Assembly: GCA_002408385.1 (NCBI GenBank) | Contig: DHSB01000147.1 | Coordinates: 334 to 20,083, forward strand | DNA: 19,750 nt | Source: Myxococcales bacterium UBA5297 | GTDB lineage: Bacteria > Myxococcota > Myxococcia > Myxococcales > UBA5297 | Direction of reading: 5' to 3' | Shown here: positions 1 through 6,682 of the stretch, one piece after another | Layout: each line of letters opens with the position of its first letter | How positions within the stretch are numbered: position 1 is the stretch's first letter | Program-made: the position numbers and the translations under genes | Notes under the pieces: generated by a model | Databases searched by the model: none | Told to the model about the DNA's origin: nothing | Seen by the model: the letters and a program-made list of their open reading frames with translations, nothing else

Positions 1-1092
1 GAGAGATGCCTGCTCTTGAGCGAAGGAGAGGGCCTCGAAGCTCGAGAGGAGGAAGGCCGTGCGAACGATGGTCTCGCTCTCGGCCGGCATCATGTCGCAC
101 AGCCCGTCGACCGAGTGGACTCCGTCGAAGTACGAGGCCGCCCTCGCCTCCTGGGCGTTGAGCTTGAGCTTGCTGATCTCGACTCGCCCGCCGCTCTTCA
201 TCACGGGCCACTGCAGCTTGTCGTCGAGCCGTTCCTTGACGGCTTCGATGGGAGCCTCGCGGGCAGCGCTGGCCGCGAGCCCCCAGCGGTCGCCCAGGGG
301 CATCGCGGTGGCCGGCGCCTTGGCCTCGCGGTCGAACTCGAAGCTGCCCTCGCCGAGCAGCAGGGCGGCCGGCAACAGGCCCCGGGCGTGCTCGCCGATG
401 AAATTGAAGGCGTCCGCCGGACCGAGAAGCTGCAGGCCGAACAGCGCGTTGAGGATGCTGCCGCCAAAGTTGGGCGCGACGCCGCGCGCGTCGGCGATCT
501 GCTCGTTGGTGAGTACACCCTGCTTCACCAGGAAGGCGCCCAAGTCCTCGTCGGCCCGGTTGCTGGAGACCGCCTCGGGCGAGCCCTTCTTGAAGAAGAT
601 CTCGAAGGTGACCTCGCTGGCCTCGAGGCGCAGCAGTCCGGTCTCGTTGCCCGTGGCCGCCACGTAGTAGAGGAACAGCGGCGGGCAGGTGTCCAGATCT
701 CCGGAATCGGGCAGGCCCTCGTCACTCGAGGGGCGCTTGCCGGCAGGCCGCTTGTGGGCACGCCGCACCGGCTTCTCCTCGGGCGGCGCAGCGGTCCCCG
801 GCGCACCGACGACCGGGGGGCCCGGGGGCGCAGGCGGCGCGCTCGAACCATCCGGCAGCTCGAGGTCGTCCGGCAGAGGCTCGGTGCTGTCGCCCCAGAG
901 CTCTTTGGGGAAGGCTTCGCGCAGGTCGGGCAGGCGGCCTGGGAAGAGGAAGTTCAAGCCGTCGCGCGAGGCCTGCAGCCGGCCCGGGACGAGTCCATTG
1001 CTGACGAGCAGCTCAATGGTCGCAAACGTAAGCGGGCCCCACATCTTGCCCCGGTCGTTGCGGATCCAGTATTGGCGCGGCTCGTCGGACAT
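1..1092 (-). CDS. GYF-like plus PATAN/DUF4388-like domain protein, C-terminus outside window
   Basis: The minus frame is open from an ATG at 1092 to the window edge (364 codons, no stop), so the gene is partial at its 3' end. Residues about 7-60 look like a bacterial GYF_2 domain (YWIRNDRGKMWGPLTF, then a short helix and the ASRDG turn). Residues 80-105 are Pro/Ala-rich, and 110-120 are basic (RRAHKRPAGKRP). From about 135 a PATAN/DUF4388-like domain follows (TGLLRLEAS, FEIFFKKGSPEAVSSN, LGAFLVKQGVLTNEQI). Such domains occur in myxobacterial signalling and motility proteins, often fused to other modules; a further C-terminal domain may lie outside the window. No signal peptide or TM segment is visible, so it is probably cytoplasmic. 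Ribosome-binding support is weak (AAGGGA about 12 bases upstream), but the GYF domain begins directly after this Met. It is divergent from the GYF/TPR gene at 1315. The plus frame over the same bases is a shadow. Function unknown; the domain calls are by eye. Confidence 0.8.
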   Translation of the reverse strand, partial: MSDEPRQYWIRNDRGKMWGPLTFATIELLVSNGLVPGRLQASRDGLNFLFPGRLPDLREAFPKELWGDSTEPLPDDLELPDGSSAPPAPPGPPVVGAPGTAAPPEEKPVRRAHKRPAGKRPSSDEGLPDSGDLDTCPPLFLYYVAATGNETGLLRLEASEVTFEIFFKKGSPEAVSSNRADEDLGAFLVKQGVLTNEQIADARGVAPNFGGSILNALFGLQLLGPADAFNFIGEHARGLLPAALLLGEGSFEFDREAKAPATAMPLGDRWGLAASAAREAPIEAVKERLDDKLQWPVMKSGGRVEISKLKLNAQEARAASYFDGVHSVDGLCDMMPAESETIVRTAFLLSSFEALSFAQEQASL

Positions 1093-1129
1093 GACCTGCT
1101 CGTCCCTTCGCTCGAAACGGCCGAAACAT

Positions 1130-1146
1130 AACAGCTTCGCGCTGTT
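1130..1146. promoter_or_regulatory. Inverted repeat in the divergent promoter gap, possible operator
   Basis: AACAGC at 1130-1135 and GCTGTT at 1141-1146 form a perfect 6-bp inverted repeat around TTCGC. It lies about 38 bases upstream of the minus-strand ATG at 1092 and about 170 bases upstream of the plus-strand start at 1315. The position in a 222-bp divergent gap fits an operator or a 5' UTR hairpin of the minus gene. No convincing -35/-10 pair was found in the gap. A 6-bp stem can arise by chance. Confidence 0.25.
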
Positions 1147-1314
1147 GCGGCGAATCGCCCGCCCTCCGTGCGATCGGGTTCTGGCCGCGGCCGCGCGGCG
1201 AAAAGCCTGGCGCCCCGCGGGCGCGCTCCTTGCGAGGCCTGGGCTTCCCCGCTATCGTTTTTCGCTCATTTTCCCCAGTGCTTGCGGGCGCGAAATCGGG
1301 AAGAAGGCAGGCCC

Positions 1315-2763
1315 ATGGATGTCCGCTGCGACCGTTGCCGGACCGAGTACGAGTTCGACGACGAGAAGATCACCGAGGCTGGAGTCACCGTCCGCTGCAC
1401 CGTCTGTGGGCACGTCTTCAAGGTGAAGAAGAAGGCGCTGCTGGTGACGATGCCGCTCAAGCCGGGCGAGAGCTCGGCGGCGCCCGATCTGCCGCCATCC
1501 AATCCCGAGAAGCCGCGCGACTGGAAGGTGCGTCAGGCCAACGGCAACCTCTTCACCTTCAAGGAGCTGACGACGCTCCAGAAGTGGATCGTCGAGCGCA
1601 AGGTGGCGCGCGACGACGAGATCTCGCTGACCGGCGAATCGTGGAAGCGGCTCGGGGACATCGCCGAGCTCGCCAGCTTCTTCCAGGTCGTCGAGGCCGC
1701 CGACCGCGCCAACTCCCTCGGCGCCCTCGCTCAGCTCCCGGCGCCTCTCCCCGAACCGAGCCTCGCGCGGGCCCAGCCTGCCGCCTCAGAGCCTGCGCCC
1801 GCCCAACAGCTCGAGCCCCCCCAGCCCCCCGCGCCTCTCGGCGCGGCCGCCTGGGAGGCGGACCGGCCGTCGGTGGCGCCGGTGGCCGCGCGCGAGCCCG
1901 CGTGGAGCGCCCAGTCGGACGATCTCGACCCGTCCGAGCTCGCCGCCATCAAAGGCACTGGCCGAGGCAAGCTCGTCCTCGTCGCGTTGCTGCTCGTCGC
2001 CGCGGGAGCCGGGGGCTTCCTCTACGCAAAGCAAGCGGGGCGGACAGGCGGCGCCGAACAGGCCGCGTCGACGGGCGCGGCGAAATCGCACGAAGAACCA
2101 GGCGCGTCGCCCTCTGCCCCGAACCCGGCGACGGAGGCCGTCCCGGTCGGCCATGTGGGCGAGCCGACCGCGGCCGCCACGCCTGGGCAGGCGCCTCTCG
2201 ACGCTGGAGCGGCACCGGCCCAGGACGCGGGCGAGACGGCGCAGGCCAGGGCCGAGGAGCGCGCGCCCGACGCTTTGGCGGCCAACGAGGCGAAGAGCGA
2301 TTCCGAGGCGCCCAAGCCCGAAGTCAAGGAGGTCGTCGCCGCGCCGGAGAAGCCCGAAACCAAGCCGGCCAAGGCCGAGGGCGGCATCCCGGAGGGCAAG
2401 AGCTTCTACTGGTACATCGAGCGCGCGCACCGGCAGCGCGAGCGCGGCCGCGTCGACTCGGCGCTGGCCTACTACGAGAAGGCCGAGCAGCTCGAGCCCG
2501 GCAACTTCGAGGTCTTCTCCGGCAAGGGGTTTTGTCTCTTCGACAAGGGCCGCTACGACGCGGCGATAGAGCTGTTCCAGCAGGCCCTGGGCAAGAACCC
2601 GCGCTTTCTCGACGCGATCCTGGGCCTGGCCGAGAGCTACAAAGAGAAGGGCAACAAGGCCAAAGCCATCGAGTACTACAAGAAGTACCTCGACGAAGCG
2701 CCCTCGGGGTCCTCCGAGGCGAATCTGGCCCGCGCTTCGATCGAGCGCTTGAACAAGGACTAA
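1315..2763 (+). CDS. Zinc ribbon-GYF-Pro-rich linker-TM-TPR membrane protein (GltJ/AgmX-like N-terminal layout)
   Basis: 482 residues from the ATG at 1315; the longer frame from 1168 was rejected because the zinc ribbon starts exactly here and AGAAGG lies about 8 bases upstream. Residues 1-37 are a zinc ribbon with Cys 5, 8, 28 and 31 (VRCDRC, VRCTVCGHVFKVKK). Residues about 68-125 are a GYF-like domain (WKVRQANGNLFTFKEL, then a short helix). Residues 135-215 are Pro/Ala-rich. One TM helix lies at about 219-239 (LVLVALLLVAAGAGGFLYA). An acidic Ala/Pro/Glu-rich spacer follows, then about three TPRs at 362-482 (AYYEKAEQLEPGN, AIELFQQALGKNP, AIEYYKKYLDEAP). The expected topology is zinc ribbon and GYF in the cytoplasm and TPRs in the periplasm. 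In M. xanthus GltJ/AgmX a zinc ribbon and a GYF domain precede a single TM and bind gliding regulators; GltJ ends in a TonB-type region, not TPRs, so this is a similar layout and not a proven orthologue. It begins the plus-strand run leading to gatCAB. Confidence 0.85.
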   Translation: MDVRCDRCRTEYEFDDEKITEAGVTVRCTVCGHVFKVKKKALLVTMPLKPGESSAAPDLPPSNPEKPRDWKVRQANGNLFTFKELTTLQKWIVERKVARDDEISLTGESWKRLGDIAELASFFQVVEAADRANSLGALAQLPAPLPEPSLARAQPAASEPAPAQQLEPPQPPAPLGAAAWEADRPSVAPVAAREPAWSAQSDDLDPSELAAIKGTGRGKLVLVALLLVAAGAGGFLYAKQAGRTGGAEQAASTGAAKSHEEPGASPSAPNPATEAVPVGHVGEPTAAATPGQAPLDAGAAPAQDAGETAQARAEERAPDALAANEAKSDSEAPKPEVKEVVAAPEKPETKPAKAEGGIPEGKSFYWYIERAHRQRERGRVDSALAYYEKAEQLEPGNFEVFSGKGFCLFDKGRYDAAIELFQQALGKNPRFLDAILGLAESYKEKGNKAKAIEYYKKYLDEAPSGSSEANLARASIERLNKD

Positions 2764-2855
2764 CCCCACGGTCCGGCGCCGGCGCGCACCCGCCGCTGGA
2801 AGAGGGCACCGAAGGCAACGCCGCGGGAGCACCGCCCCGCCCCAAGGAGAGAACG

Positions 2856-3182
2856 ATGGCCGTCAAGCCCAACAGCATCGAGGAGGAGTACTTCGCGCGA
2901 GAAGAGGCGCTGAAGAAGCAGAAGCTTGCCGCCGAACAGGCCCAGAAGCTCGCCGAGGAGCAGAAGAAGCAGCTCAAGGCGCTGCACTGGATGCACTGCC
3001 CGAAGTGCGGAATGGAGCTCCAGACCGTCACCTTCCGCGGCGTCGAGATCGACCGCTGCTTCGGCTGCAACGGCGTCTGGCTCGACGAGGGCGAGCTCGA
3101 GAAGCTCGCCTCGGGCGACGAGAAGAAGGGCGCGGTCGTGCGCTCCATCCTCAACCTCTTCGGCGATTCCTCGAAGAAGTAG
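2856..3182 (+). CDS. Small zf-TFIIB-type zinc ribbon protein
   Basis: 108 residues from the ATG at 2856, with a good ribosome-binding site AAGGAGAG at 2844-2851. The same frame stays open far upstream, but that part is antisense-like low-complexity sequence, so the Met after the ribosome-binding site is the start. Residues 8-44 are a highly charged Glu/Lys/Gln helix, probably a coiled coil. Residues 47-90 form a zf-TFIIB-type zinc ribbon with Cys 48, 51, 68 and 71 and the family signature RCFGCNGVWLDEGELEKL. The C-terminus ends in Lys. Proteins of this family are small and mostly of unknown function. It lies 92 bases after the TPR gene and 9 bases before gatC, so it is probably co-transcribed with gatCAB. 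Whether it acts with the amidotransferase cannot be told from the sequence. Confidence 0.88.
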   Translation: MAVKPNSIEEEYFAREEALKKQKLAAEQAQKLAEEQKKQLKALHWMHCPKCGMELQTVTFRGVEIDRCFGCNGVWLDEGELEKLASGDEKKGAVVRSILNLFGDSSKK

Positions 3183-3191
3183 GCCGGGCCG

Positions 3192-3479
3192 ATGAAGCTC
3201 TCCGTCGAAGAGGTCCGGCGCGTCGCGCAGCTCGCGCGCCTTCGGCTGACCGTCGAGGAGGAGCAGCGCTACGCGCGCCAGCTCGGCGAGGTGCTCGCCC
3301 ACGCCGAGCAGCTCCGGGAGCTCGACACCTCGCACATCCCGCCGACCGCGCACGCCGCCGCGATCCCCAACCTCCTGCGCGAAGACGAGCTCCAGGCCTC
3401 GCTCGCCCCGGAGGTCGCGCTCGCCAACGCCCCGGCCCGCGAGGGCACGGCGGTCGCCGTCCCCAAGATCATCGAGTAG
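3192..3479 (+). CDS. gatC: Asp-tRNA(Asn)/Glu-tRNA(Gln) amidotransferase subunit C
   Basis: 95 residues, the normal size for GatC, the small subunit that wraps around GatA and stabilises the GatCAB complex. Family features are the N-terminal helix (LSVEEVRRVAQLARLRLT), the helix with LGEVLAHAEQLRELDT, the LREDE stretch and the C-terminal VPKIIE. No strong ribosome-binding site precedes the ATG; the start lies 9 bases after the previous stop, so translation probably depends on coupling. gatA follows after 12 bases. Cytoplasmic, part of indirect aminoacylation of tRNA(Gln) and/or tRNA(Asn). Confidence 0.97.
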   Translation: MKLSVEEVRRVAQLARLRLTVEEEQRYARQLGEVLAHAEQLRELDTSHIPPTAHAAAIPNLLREDELQASLAPEVALANAPAREGTAVAVPKIIE

Positions 3480-3491
3480 CCGGAAGGCCCC

Positions 3492-4952
3492 ATGGAACTG
3501 ACCGGACTTACCCTGCTCCAGCTCTCGGAGCGGCTCGGCCGCGGGGAGTGCTCCTCGGTCGAGGCGACCGAAGCCGCGCTCGCGCGCATCGGCGCCGTCG
3601 AACCGCGGGTCAAGGCCTTCCTCAGGTTGACGCCCGAGGAAGCGCGGGCCCAGGCCGCGGCCTCGGACGCGCGGCGCGCGCAGGGCCAGGCGCGCGGCCC
3701 TCTTGACGGCGTGCCGGTCGCGCTCAAGGACAACCTCTGCACCCGCGGGGTCGAGACCACCTGCGCCTCGCGCATGCTGCAGGGCTTCGTGCCGCCCTAT
3801 GACGCGACCGCGGTCGCGCGGTTGAAAGCGGCGGGCGCGGTGCCCCTCGGCAAGCTCAACATGGACGAGCTCGCGATGGGCTCGTCGACCGAGAACAGCG
3901 CCTTCGGCCCGGTCCACAACCCGTGGGACCTCGGGCGCACTCCCGGCGGCTCGTCCGGCGGCAGCGCCGCGGCGGTCGCCGCCCGCGAGGTCTTCGCGAC
4001 GCTCGGCACCGACACCGGAGGCTCGATTCGCCAGCCGGCCGCCTTCTGCGGCGTCGCCGGGCTCAAGCCGACCTACGGGCGCGTCTCGCGCTACGGAGTC
4101 GTCGCCTTCGCGAGCTCGCTCGACCAGGTCGGACCGCTTGCCCGAAGCGTGGGCGACCTCGCGGCGCTCCTCGGGGTGATCGCCGGCCACGACCCGCGCG
4201 ACTCGACCAGCTCGCCGGCGCCGGTGCCCGACTACCTCGCCGCGCTCGGGCGCGGGGTGAAGGGCCTGAGGCTCGGGCTGCCCAAGGAGTACTTCGTCGA
4301 GGGGATGGATCCGGAGGTCGAAGGGGCGGTCCGCGAGGCCGCCCGCGAGCTCGAGCGGCTCGGCGCGAGGGTGGTCGAGGTCTCGCTGCCGCACACCAAG
4401 TACGCGGTCGCGACCTACTACCTGCTCGCGACCGCGGAGGCCTCGTCGAACCTGGCCCGCTACGACGGGGTGCGCTACGGGCACCGGGCCCGCGAGGCGA
4501 GGAGCCTGACGGAGATGTACGAGGCGACCCGCGCCGAGGGCTTTGGCCCCGAGGTCAAGGCCCGGATCATGCTCGGCACCTACGCCCTGTCGGCCGGCTA
4601 CTACGACGCCTACTACCTGAAGGCCCAGAAGGTTCGCACCCTCATCCGCCGCGACTTCCTCGAGGCCTTCGAGCGCTGTGACGCCCTCCTCGCCCCGACC
4701 TCGCCGGGCCCGGCCTTCGCGCTCGGCGAGCTGCGCGACGACCCGATGAAGATGTACCTCTCGGACCTCTTCACCCTCTCCTGCAACCTCGCGTCGCTGC
4801 CGGGGTTGAGTCTGCCCTGCGGCTTTGCCAAGGCCGGCCTGCCCATCGGGCTGCAGGTGCTCGGCAAGCCCTTCGACGAAGAGGCGCTCTTCGCCATCGG
4901 GCAGGCCTACGAGCAGGCGACCGACTGGCATACCCGCGCACCGGCCTTGTGA
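3492..4952 (+). CDS. gatA: Asp-tRNA(Asn)/Glu-tRNA(Gln) amidotransferase subunit A (glutaminase)
   Basis: 486 residues, full length. GatA hydrolyses glutamine and supplies ammonia to GatB. It belongs to the amidase-signature family, and the Lys-Ser-Ser catalytic triad is intact: K79 (VALKDN), cis-Ser S154 in the Gly/Ser loop ([11 protein letters not shown]) and nucleophile S178 ([12 protein letters not shown]). The positions match those known for bacterial GatA. The start at 3492 is backed by GGAAGG at 3481-3486. It lies between gatC (12 bases before) and gatB (48 bases after). Nothing unusual was seen. Confidence 0.98.
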   Translation: MELTGLTLLQLSERLGRGECSSVEATEAALARIGAVEPRVKAFLRLTPEEARAQAAASDARRAQGQARGPLDGVPVALKDNLCTRGVETTCASRMLQGFVPPYDATAVARLKAAGAVPLGKLNMDELAMGSSTENSAFGPVHNPWDLGRTPGGSSGGSAAAVAAREVFATLGTDTGGSIRQPAAFCGVAGLKPTYGRVSRYGVVAFASSLDQVGPLARSVGDLAALLGVIAGHDPRDSTSSPAPVPDYLAALGRGVKGLRLGLPKEYFVEGMDPEVEGAVREAARELERLGARVVEVSLPHTKYAVATYYLLATAEASSNLARYDGVRYGHRAREARSLTEMYEATRAEGFGPEVKARIMLGTYALSAGYYDAYYLKAQKVRTLIRRDFLEAFERCDALLAPTSPGPAFALGELRDDPMKMYLSDLFTLSCNLASLPGLSLPCGFAKAGLPIGLQVLGKPFDEEALFAIGQAYEQATDWHTRAPAL

Positions 4953-5000
4953 CGCCGGCTCGGTCCGGCGGGGGCGCGACGGAGCGCCGAGGAGCTTGTC

Positions 5001-6437
5001 ATGAACTACATCCCGGTGATCGGCCTCGAGGTGCACGCGCAGCTCCTGACGCGCACCAAGATCTTCTGCGGCTGCTCGACCGAGTTCGGCGCGCCGCCCA
5101 ACCACCACACCTGCCCGGTCTGCCTGGGGATGCCCGGGGTGCTGCCGGTGCTCAACCGCAAGGTGGTCGAGCTCGCGGTGAAGGCCGGCCTCGCGCTGCG
5201 CTGCGAGATCCGGCGCACCAGCGTCTGGGCGAGGAAGAACTACTTCTACCCGGACCTCCCGAAGGGCTACCAGATCTCCCAGTACGAGCTGCCGCTCTGC
5301 GAGAACGGGCAGCTTCTCGTCGACACGGCCGGCGGCGAAGAGCGGGTGCGCATCAAGCGCATCCATATGGAAGAGGACGCGGGGAAGAACATCCACGAGA
5401 CCGGCTCGGCCTCGAGCCTGGTGGACTTCAACCGCGCGGGCGTGCCGCTCGTCGAGATCGTCACCGAGCCGGACCTCGGCTCGCCCGAAGCGGCGAGCGA
5501 CTATCTGAAGACCTTGCGCGACCTGTTGGTGAGCCTGGGCATCTCGGGCGCCAACATGGAGGAAGGCGGCTTTCGCTGCGACGCCAACGTCTCGGTGAGG
5601 CCCGAAGGCGCAAAGGAGCTGGGCACGCGCACTGAGCTGAAGAACCTCAACTCGTTTCGCTTCGTGCGTCAGGCGCTCGAGCTCGAGATCGCGCGGCAAA
5701 TCGGCGTGCTCGAAGGCGGCGGCCGCATCGTGCAGGAGACGCGACTCTACGACCCGGGCCAGGGCGTCACCCGCGCGATGCGCTCCAAGGAAGAGGCGCA
5801 CGACTACCGCTACTTCCCGGAGCCGGATCTCCAGCCGCTCGTGGTCGAGGAGGCCTACGTCGCCGAGATCGACGAGGCGCTGCCCGAGCTGCCGCGCGAC
5901 CGGATGAAGCGCTTCGAGGCGCAGTACGGCCTGAGCCGCGAAGAGGCCCGCTCGCTCACCTTCGAGGTCGATCGGCGGATCGGCGAGCTGTTCGAGGCGA
6001 CCGCGGCGCGCTACCCGGACGCCAAGAAGCTCGCCAACTGGTTCCGCGGCGAGCTGTTCCGCGCGCTCAACGAGGGCCAGGCCTCGCTCGACACCCTCCG
6101 GCTGACCCCCGAGTCCTTCGCCTCGCTGCTCGCGCTGATCGACGAGGGGCAAATCTCGTTGAACGCGGCCAAGGAGGTCTTCGCCGAGCTGCTCGCGCGC
6201 GGGGGCGACCCGGGGACAATCGTCGAGGCAAGGGGGCTGAGGCAGGTCTCGGACACCGCCGCCCTCGAGAGGGTCGTCGACGAGGTGCTCGCCGCCAACC
6301 CCGCCGAGGTCGAGCGCTACCGGGCGGGCAAGAAGAAGCTCTTCGGCTTCTTCACCGGCCAGGTGATGCGCGAGACGAAGGGCAAGGCGAACCCGGCGGT
6401 CGTCAACGAGCTGTTGCGCGAGAAGCTCGGGGACTGA
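5001..6437 (+). CDS. gatB: Asp-tRNA(Asn)/Glu-tRNA(Gln) amidotransferase subunit B
   Basis: 478 residues, full length. GatB activates the carboxyl group of Glu or Asp on mischarged tRNA with ATP and transfers ammonia to it. Visible are the N-terminal GLEVHAQL, the conserved [12 protein letters not shown], the [18 protein letters not shown] block, the cradle-domain sequence and the C-terminal tRNA-binding QatB-type domain ([15 protein letters not shown] to the end, [16 protein letters not shown]). Cys 23, 25, 38 and 41 (FCGC...CPVC) form a likely zinc site, present in some bacterial GatB proteins and absent in others. The ribosome-binding site AGGAG at 4990-4994 fits the ATG at 5001. It is the last gene of the plus-strand run. 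Confidence 0.98.
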   Translation: MNYIPVIGLEVHAQLLTRTKIFCGCSTEFGAPPNHHTCPVCLGMPGVLPVLNRKVVELAVKAGLALRCEIRRTSVWARKNYFYPDLPKGYQISQYELPLCENGQLLVDTAGGEERVRIKRIHMEEDAGKNIHETGSASSLVDFNRAGVPLVEIVTEPDLGSPEAASDYLKTLRDLLVSLGISGANMEEGGFRCDANVSVRPEGAKELGTRTELKNLNSFRFVRQALELEIARQIGVLEGGGRIVQETRLYDPGQGVTRAMRSKEEAHDYRYFPEPDLQPLVVEEAYVAEIDEALPELPRDRMKRFEAQYGLSREEARSLTFEVDRRIGELFEATAARYPDAKKLANWFRGELFRALNEGQASLDTLRLTPESFASLLALIDEGQISLNAAKEVFAELLARGGDPGTIVEARGLRQVSDTAALERVVDEVLAANPAEVERYRAGKKKLFGFFTGQVMRETKGKANPAVVNELLREKLGD

Positions 6438-6442
6438 AGCGC

Positions 6443-6467
6443 CGCGGAGTCCCGCTTTGACTCCGCG
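6443..6467 (+). terminator. Hairpin just after gatB, possible terminator
   Basis: CGCGGAGTC at 6443-6451 pairs perfectly with GACTCCGCG at 6459-6467 around a 7-base loop, starting 5 bases after the gatB stop. No T-run follows, so if it terminates it is not a classic intrinsic terminator. It may also belong to the repeat-rich block beginning at 6475. Confidence 0.5.
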
Positions 6468-6474
6468 ATAGCCC

Positions 6475-6537
6475 GGGCTTCGCCTGGAACCTAAGCGATC
6501 GGTCGCAGGTTGGTAGGGGCGCAAGGCAATGCGCCCG
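6475..6537 (+). repeat. 63-bp dispersed palindromic element, copy A
   Basis: This stretch matches the reverse complement of 13092-13154 at 53 of 63 positions by hand alignment, without gaps. Shared blocks are GGGCTTCGCC, GGAACC, CGATCGGTC, AGGTTGGTAGGGGCG and ATGCGCCCG. The 3' part folds as GGGCGCA (6517-6523), loop AGGCAA, TGCGCCC (6530-6536). The sequence between the GGGGCG and GCGCCC arms differs most between copies, while most of the arm bases are kept, as expected for a REP-like structured repeat. It lies in the tail-to-tail gap between gatB and the methyltransferase. Confidence 0.85.
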
Positions 6538-6542
6538 CTGAG

Positions 6543-6680
6543 GAATCGAGCAGAGGCGCGGCCGATTCGAGGGTTTCCGGCGGCCGGAACGAAGGCCGAC
6601 GCTCCGAAATCGTGCTGCCGCGACACGAATCTCAAGGTGAGCGGAGCCGAACGGAGTCGACGAAGGATTTCTCGAGGGAT
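6543..6680. repeat. Further inverted repeats in the gatB-methyltransferase gap
   Basis: The rest of this gap has no credible gene. GAATCG (6543-6548) pairs with CGATTC (6563-6568). TTCCGGC (6575-6581) pairs with GCCGGAA (6583-6589) around a single base. The segment from about 6637 (GAGCGGAGCC, then CGGAGTCGACGAAGG) resembles the GAGCGAAGTCGAAGG type of dispersed repeat seen in many environmental bacteria, but no second copy lies in this window. The gap reads as a cluster of degenerate palindromic repeats. Confidence 0.4.
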
Positions 6681-6682
6681 CT

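Noticed and set aside
16..1131. A 371-codon plus-strand frame at the left edge
   Set aside because: It is the shadow of the minus-strand gene, which has recognisable GYF and PATAN-like domains and stays open to the window edge.
1168..1314. An N-terminal extension of the TPR protein from the ATG at 1168
   Set aside because: The added 49 residues are Arg/Ala-rich and would bury the zinc ribbon; the ATG at 1315 has a ribosome-binding site and starts at the domain.
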